From Brevibacillus panacihumi (lineage in GTDB: Bacteria > Bacillota > Bacilli > Brevibacillales > Brevibacillaceae), in assembly GCF_003710985.1 (NCBI RefSeq), contig NZ_RHHT01000031.1, positions 1 through 64,000 of the forward strand: DNA of 64,000 nt, in the 5' to 3' direction. Position numbers and translations under genes: made by a program. The notes under the pieces are model-generated. The model was not told where the DNA came from. It was given only the letters and a program-made list of their open reading frames with translations, and did not search any database. The stretch's first letter is position 1; every line of letters starts with the position of its first letter. Below, piece after piece: positions 61,462 to 64,000 of the stretch.

Positions 61462-62703
61462 ATGAAACGAGCCATAAGCTTCTTCTTAGCGGTGATAATG
61501 GTCTTTACGCTGGTTCCTTTCGTGAGCGCAGCGTCCCCTTCTTTCGTAGACGTCCCCCGCAACCACTGGGCGTACAAAGCCATTACAGACATGGCCGAAA
61601 GAGGGATCATCGTCGGATACGATGACAAGAGATTCCGTCCCAACAATCTGGTCACACGTGCTGAATTCGCCAAAATTATGATCGCAGCCGCGGATGTCGA
61701 TATTGACCGACGCAATGTATCCCAAACATTCCAGGATGTGCCAAAGTCCCACTGGGCGTTCTACTATGTAGAATCCGCCAAGCCTTATCTGACCGGCTAC
61801 AAATCCGGCAGCAAGTACACGTATAAACCGAATGAGGCAGCCGTACGGGAAGATATCGCTGTAGCGATGGTGCGCTTGCTGGGCTACGACAAGTCTGTAA
61901 AGGCTGACTTGAATGTATTGAAAAAATTCCGTGACGATGACCGCATCTCACCGAATTTGCGCTCCTACGTCGCCATTGCGATTCAAAAAGATTTGATGCA
62001 AGGATCCGACAACCGCTTCCGCCCGCTGGATGCCATCACGCGTGCAGAAGCAGCATCTCTGCTCCACCGTGCTTTGATCGAGCGCAAAAACAATGATGAA
62101 TCCAAAGTGGTGTTCCCGAATCCGACACCAACACCTGAAAAGCCAGAGCTGCCTGCAACTGTGACTGACAACTTCTCCAACACCGAGCTGAAAAACTGGA
62201 ATACAGACAGTGCTACTGGTACTTGGGGTGTTATCAACAAACAAGTGACCGCCATCGAGACCGATGAGGATATCGAGCATTTCTTCCTGCCGCTTAATTG
62301 GAAGGAATCCACAGAGCCCGAAAAGTATGAGCTCATCGTCGATGTCATTCCATCCGGCACCAATGGCTATGGCGGTGTGTTCTTTAACGGAGTCAAGGAT
62401 AAAGCGAATGTCGTATACGTGCAAAAAGATCGCGTTATCCTGGGCAAAGTAACCGATGTCGAAGATGATGATGTCGATGTCATCGCTTCTGGCAACTACA
62501 AGCTGAAAGCAACGAATCGCCTGAAGGTTGTAGTCAACGGCACGACCGTTTCGATCTACATGAACGATCAATTCCTGTTCTCCCAGAAACAAGTGAAGCA
62601 GGAAGGCACCAAGCTGGGTCTGTACCTGAAAGCAGAAGCAACGAAAGATGCTCCTCGCAAGATGACCTACCTGGATAACTTCACCTTTAAGGCTTTTGAA
62701 TAG
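61462..62703 (+). CDS. Surface protein with three SLH domains and a jelly-roll C-terminus
   Basis: A 413-residue secreted cell-wall protein. Signal peptide residues 1-24 (AVIMVFTLVPFVSAA). Three S-layer homology repeats follow (about 28-75, 90-135, 150-205), carrying FVDVPRNHWAYKAI, FQDVPKSHWAFYYV and RFRPLDAITRAEAASLLHR; such repeats bind pyruvylated wall polymer. A Pro/Glu linker (about 215-232) leads to a beta-rich domain (NFSNTELKNWNTDSATGTW and GYGGVFFNG) like concanavalin-fold glycan-binding modules. No enzyme active site is evident. GAGGAGG precedes ATG 61462. Confidence 0.88.
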   Translation: MKRAISFFLAVIMVFTLVPFVSAASPSFVDVPRNHWAYKAITDMAERGIIVGYDDKRFRPNNLVTRAEFAKIMIAAADVDIDRRNVSQTFQDVPKSHWAFYYVESAKPYLTGYKSGSKYTYKPNEAAVREDIAVAMVRLLGYDKSVKADLNVLKKFRDDDRISPNLRSYVAIAIQKDLMQGSDNRFRPLDAITRAEAASLLHRALIERKNNDESKVVFPNPTPTPEKPELPATVTDNFSNTELKNWNTDSATGTWGVINKQVTAIETDEDIEHFFLPLNWKESTEPEKYELIVDVIPSGTNGYGGVFFNGVKDKANVVYVQKDRVILGKVTDVEDDDVDVIASGNYKLKATNRLKVVVNGTTVSIYMNDQFLFSQKQVKQEGTKLGLYLKAEATKDAPRKMTYLDNFTFKAFE

Positions 62704-62720
62704 TAGGAATAGAATGGCTG

Positions 62721-62754
62721 GCCCGACACGCGCGATGCGTTGTCGGGCTTTTTC
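62721..62754 (+). terminator. Terminator of the SLH gene
   Basis: GCCCGACA (62721-62728) pairs with TGTCGGGC (62741-62748), then five T. Confidence 0.85.
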
Positions 62755-62827
62755 ATGCATAGTAAAGATTCGGGTGCCCATGTATAATGGGATGGAAGCC
62801 TTTTAGAATGTAGAAGGAGTTTTTCAG

Positions 62828-63670
62828 ATGTCTATTGTCCTGACTCAACCTTTTCGCTGGATGGATTCCGGCATTTATACACACAGTCCTCTGGAGCCCC
62901 TGATCCGGGATGAAGCGCTGACAGCCAGCTTGCGTGAAGCCAACGCTGCCCCGGTCATTCATCTATGGGTGTACGATCGTGCCCTCTACCTGGGAAGGCG
63001 CGATGCCAAGCTTCCGCATCTTGAACATGCACTGCGCCTTTTTGGAACAAAAGGCTTCGGCTGTGTTTTGCGTTCTTCCGGGGGTGCGTGCGTTCCACTC
63101 GATGCAGGGGTTCTCAATCTGGCTTGTCTTTTGCCTGATACCTCTCTTTCCATCGACTCCTTCTTCTCCTTCGTTTCCCAGCTTCTTGGAGTAGGACTTC
63201 AGCAGTATGGAACGATAGAGTTCGGTGAAGTGACGGGTTCTTATTGTGCTGGTGACTATGATTTTGCGCTTGGCGGCATAAAAATTGGCGGTATGGCTCA
63301 GCGTCGCACTCGGTACGGTTCCATTCTGCAGCTTTGTATCAACGTGGAGGAATCACCCCGCGGAGAGTGGATGGAAGACTTTTATCGGGAAGCCGGACTG
63401 GAGGAAATGGAGAGTCATAAACCCATTCCGTATATAGACGGAAAAACTGCAGGCAGCATCGCTGGTTTGACGGGACGTGAAGTCAGCGTTGCTCATGTAA
63501 AAGAGCAGTTGATGTCCGCAATCGCGAAGCATTGGCCTGTCCAATCGGTCCCTTTTTCGGTCCCGGCGGATTTGCTCCAGGAATCGACCCAGCATCTGTC
63601 GCAACGTCTGAATTTGTTTGCTTATACAGCCGAGGAATTAGCCAAGCCTGATTGGCATTTGCCTGAGTAA
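62828..63670 (+). CDS. lipL: Octanoyl-[GcvH]:protein N-octanoyltransferase LipL
   Basis: A 280-residue amidotransferase that moves octanoyl groups from GcvH to E2 subunits, such as PdhC in this window, before lipoate formation. Active cysteine C140 in [10 protein letters not shown] and lysine K152 in [12 protein letters not shown], with the octanoyl-site segment [16 protein letters not shown]. These features fit LipL rather than LplA/LipB. AGAAGGAG precedes ATG 62828. Confidence 0.9.
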   Translation: MSIVLTQPFRWMDSGIYTHSPLEPLIRDEALTASLREANAAPVIHLWVYDRALYLGRRDAKLPHLEHALRLFGTKGFGCVLRSSGGACVPLDAGVLNLACLLPDTSLSIDSFFSFVSQLLGVGLQQYGTIEFGEVTGSYCAGDYDFALGGIKIGGMAQRRTRYGSILQLCINVEESPRGEWMEDFYREAGLEEMESHKPIPYIDGKTAGSIAGLTGREVSVAHVKEQLMSAIAKHWPVQSVPFSVPADLLQESTQHLSQRLNLFAYTAEELAKPDWHLPE

Positions 63671-63770
63671 AGACGAGAAGATGCTTCCTGCAAGCTCCTA
63701 ATGTATCCGATGTATACATGCTGCATACTGAAAGGCAGGAACCATTTGTTCCACACCTCGATTTTCCTTG

Positions 63771-63797
63771 CCTGGCGTATCACCGCCAGGTTTTTTT
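63771..63797 (+). terminator. Terminator downstream of lipL
   Basis: CCTGGCG (63771-63777) pairs with CGCCAGG (63784-63790), followed by seven T, 100 bases after lipL. Confidence 0.85.
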
Positions 63798-63949
63798 ATC
63801 CTTTTTGAAAATGGCATAGCCAAGCCATGATTTCTCATGTAGACCTACCGCTTCCCGCAGTCTTGCGGTATCATAGAAGGGGTACCGGATATCTTTTGAA
63901 TGAACCATGAACTACCTGCCCTAGACGAAAGAAAAGGTGGTGGATCCAT

Positions 63950-64000
63950 ATGAATCAAGACGTTTCCCTGTTACATACACCCATCAAAGATCTGATTATT
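63950..64000 (+). CDS. Start of a gene cut by the window edge
   Basis: AAAAGGTGGTGG is followed by ATG 63950 and 17 open codons reading MNQDVSLLHTPIKDLII. The fragment is too short to identify. The spacing of LLHTP faintly recalls the N-terminus of glycine-cleavage T proteins, but I would not assign it. Confidence 0.5.
   Translation, partial: MNQDVSLLHTPIKDLII

Overview
The window looks like chromosome from an endospore-forming Bacillales bacterium, most probably Brevibacillus or a close relative. Base composition is moderately GC-rich. It carries spore genes (cotE, spoVK, sspP, a Spo0E-like phosphatase, a SleB-type hydrolase) and an S-layer-homology protein. Much of it follows Bacillus subtilis gene order: glnA-glnR-ynbB-hflX-spoVK, hfq-miaA, mutL-mutS, cotE-ricA-miaB and lexA-yneA. 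The genus is inferred from protein resemblance and synteny only. I saw no rRNA or tRNA gene, insertion sequence, prophage or CRISPR array.

Layout. 0-5.5 kb: an ECF sigma factor, a transsulfuration-type PLP enzyme, a lipoprotein cyclophilin, a cell-wall hydrolase, a strongly structured non-coding RNA candidate (about 3630-3858), YfhH, a DUF441 membrane protein and a HesB-like protein. 5.5-11.2 kb: a DUF2515 protein, a minus-strand run of poorly known genes (DUF3900, DUF1444, TIM-barrel), a DEAD-box helicase and two small ORFs. 11.3-16.3 kb: phosphodiester glycosidase-type protein, ABC-F ATPase, HEPN-domain protein, sspP, a DUF5937-like protein and a Spo0E-like peptide. 16.4-21.4 kb: the pdhABCD operon, read leftward. 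21.7-29.9 kb: esterase, threonine aldolase, a cysteine-free IscA-fold protein, HelD, the CrcB fluoride channel, YneA/LexA with three SOS boxes, DUF456 and LysE-type proteins. 30-32.4 kb: an AT-richer, gene-poor patch with a frameshifted manganese catalase and small ORFs.

32.4-52 kb is the leftward nitrogen, translation and repair block: miaB, ricA, cotE, amidoligase, mutS, mutL, methyltransferase, miaA, hfq, then IF-3-like, DUF4184, spoVK, hflX, ynbB, glnR, glnA. A plus-strand marR-MFS pair with its own promoter and operator sits inside it. 52.3-61.2 kb is a putrescine uptake and degradation module: a sigma-54 activator, a PotABCD-type importer, and a convergent patA-patD pair. The promoters of the two transcription units share an identical 15-bp sigma-54 core. 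PotABCD should import putrescine, PatA convert it to 4-aminobutyraldehyde and the dehydrogenase oxidise that to GABA. 61.4-64 kb: an SLH surface protein, the lipoylation enzyme LipL (which serves complexes such as the PDH encoded here) and the first codons of another gene.
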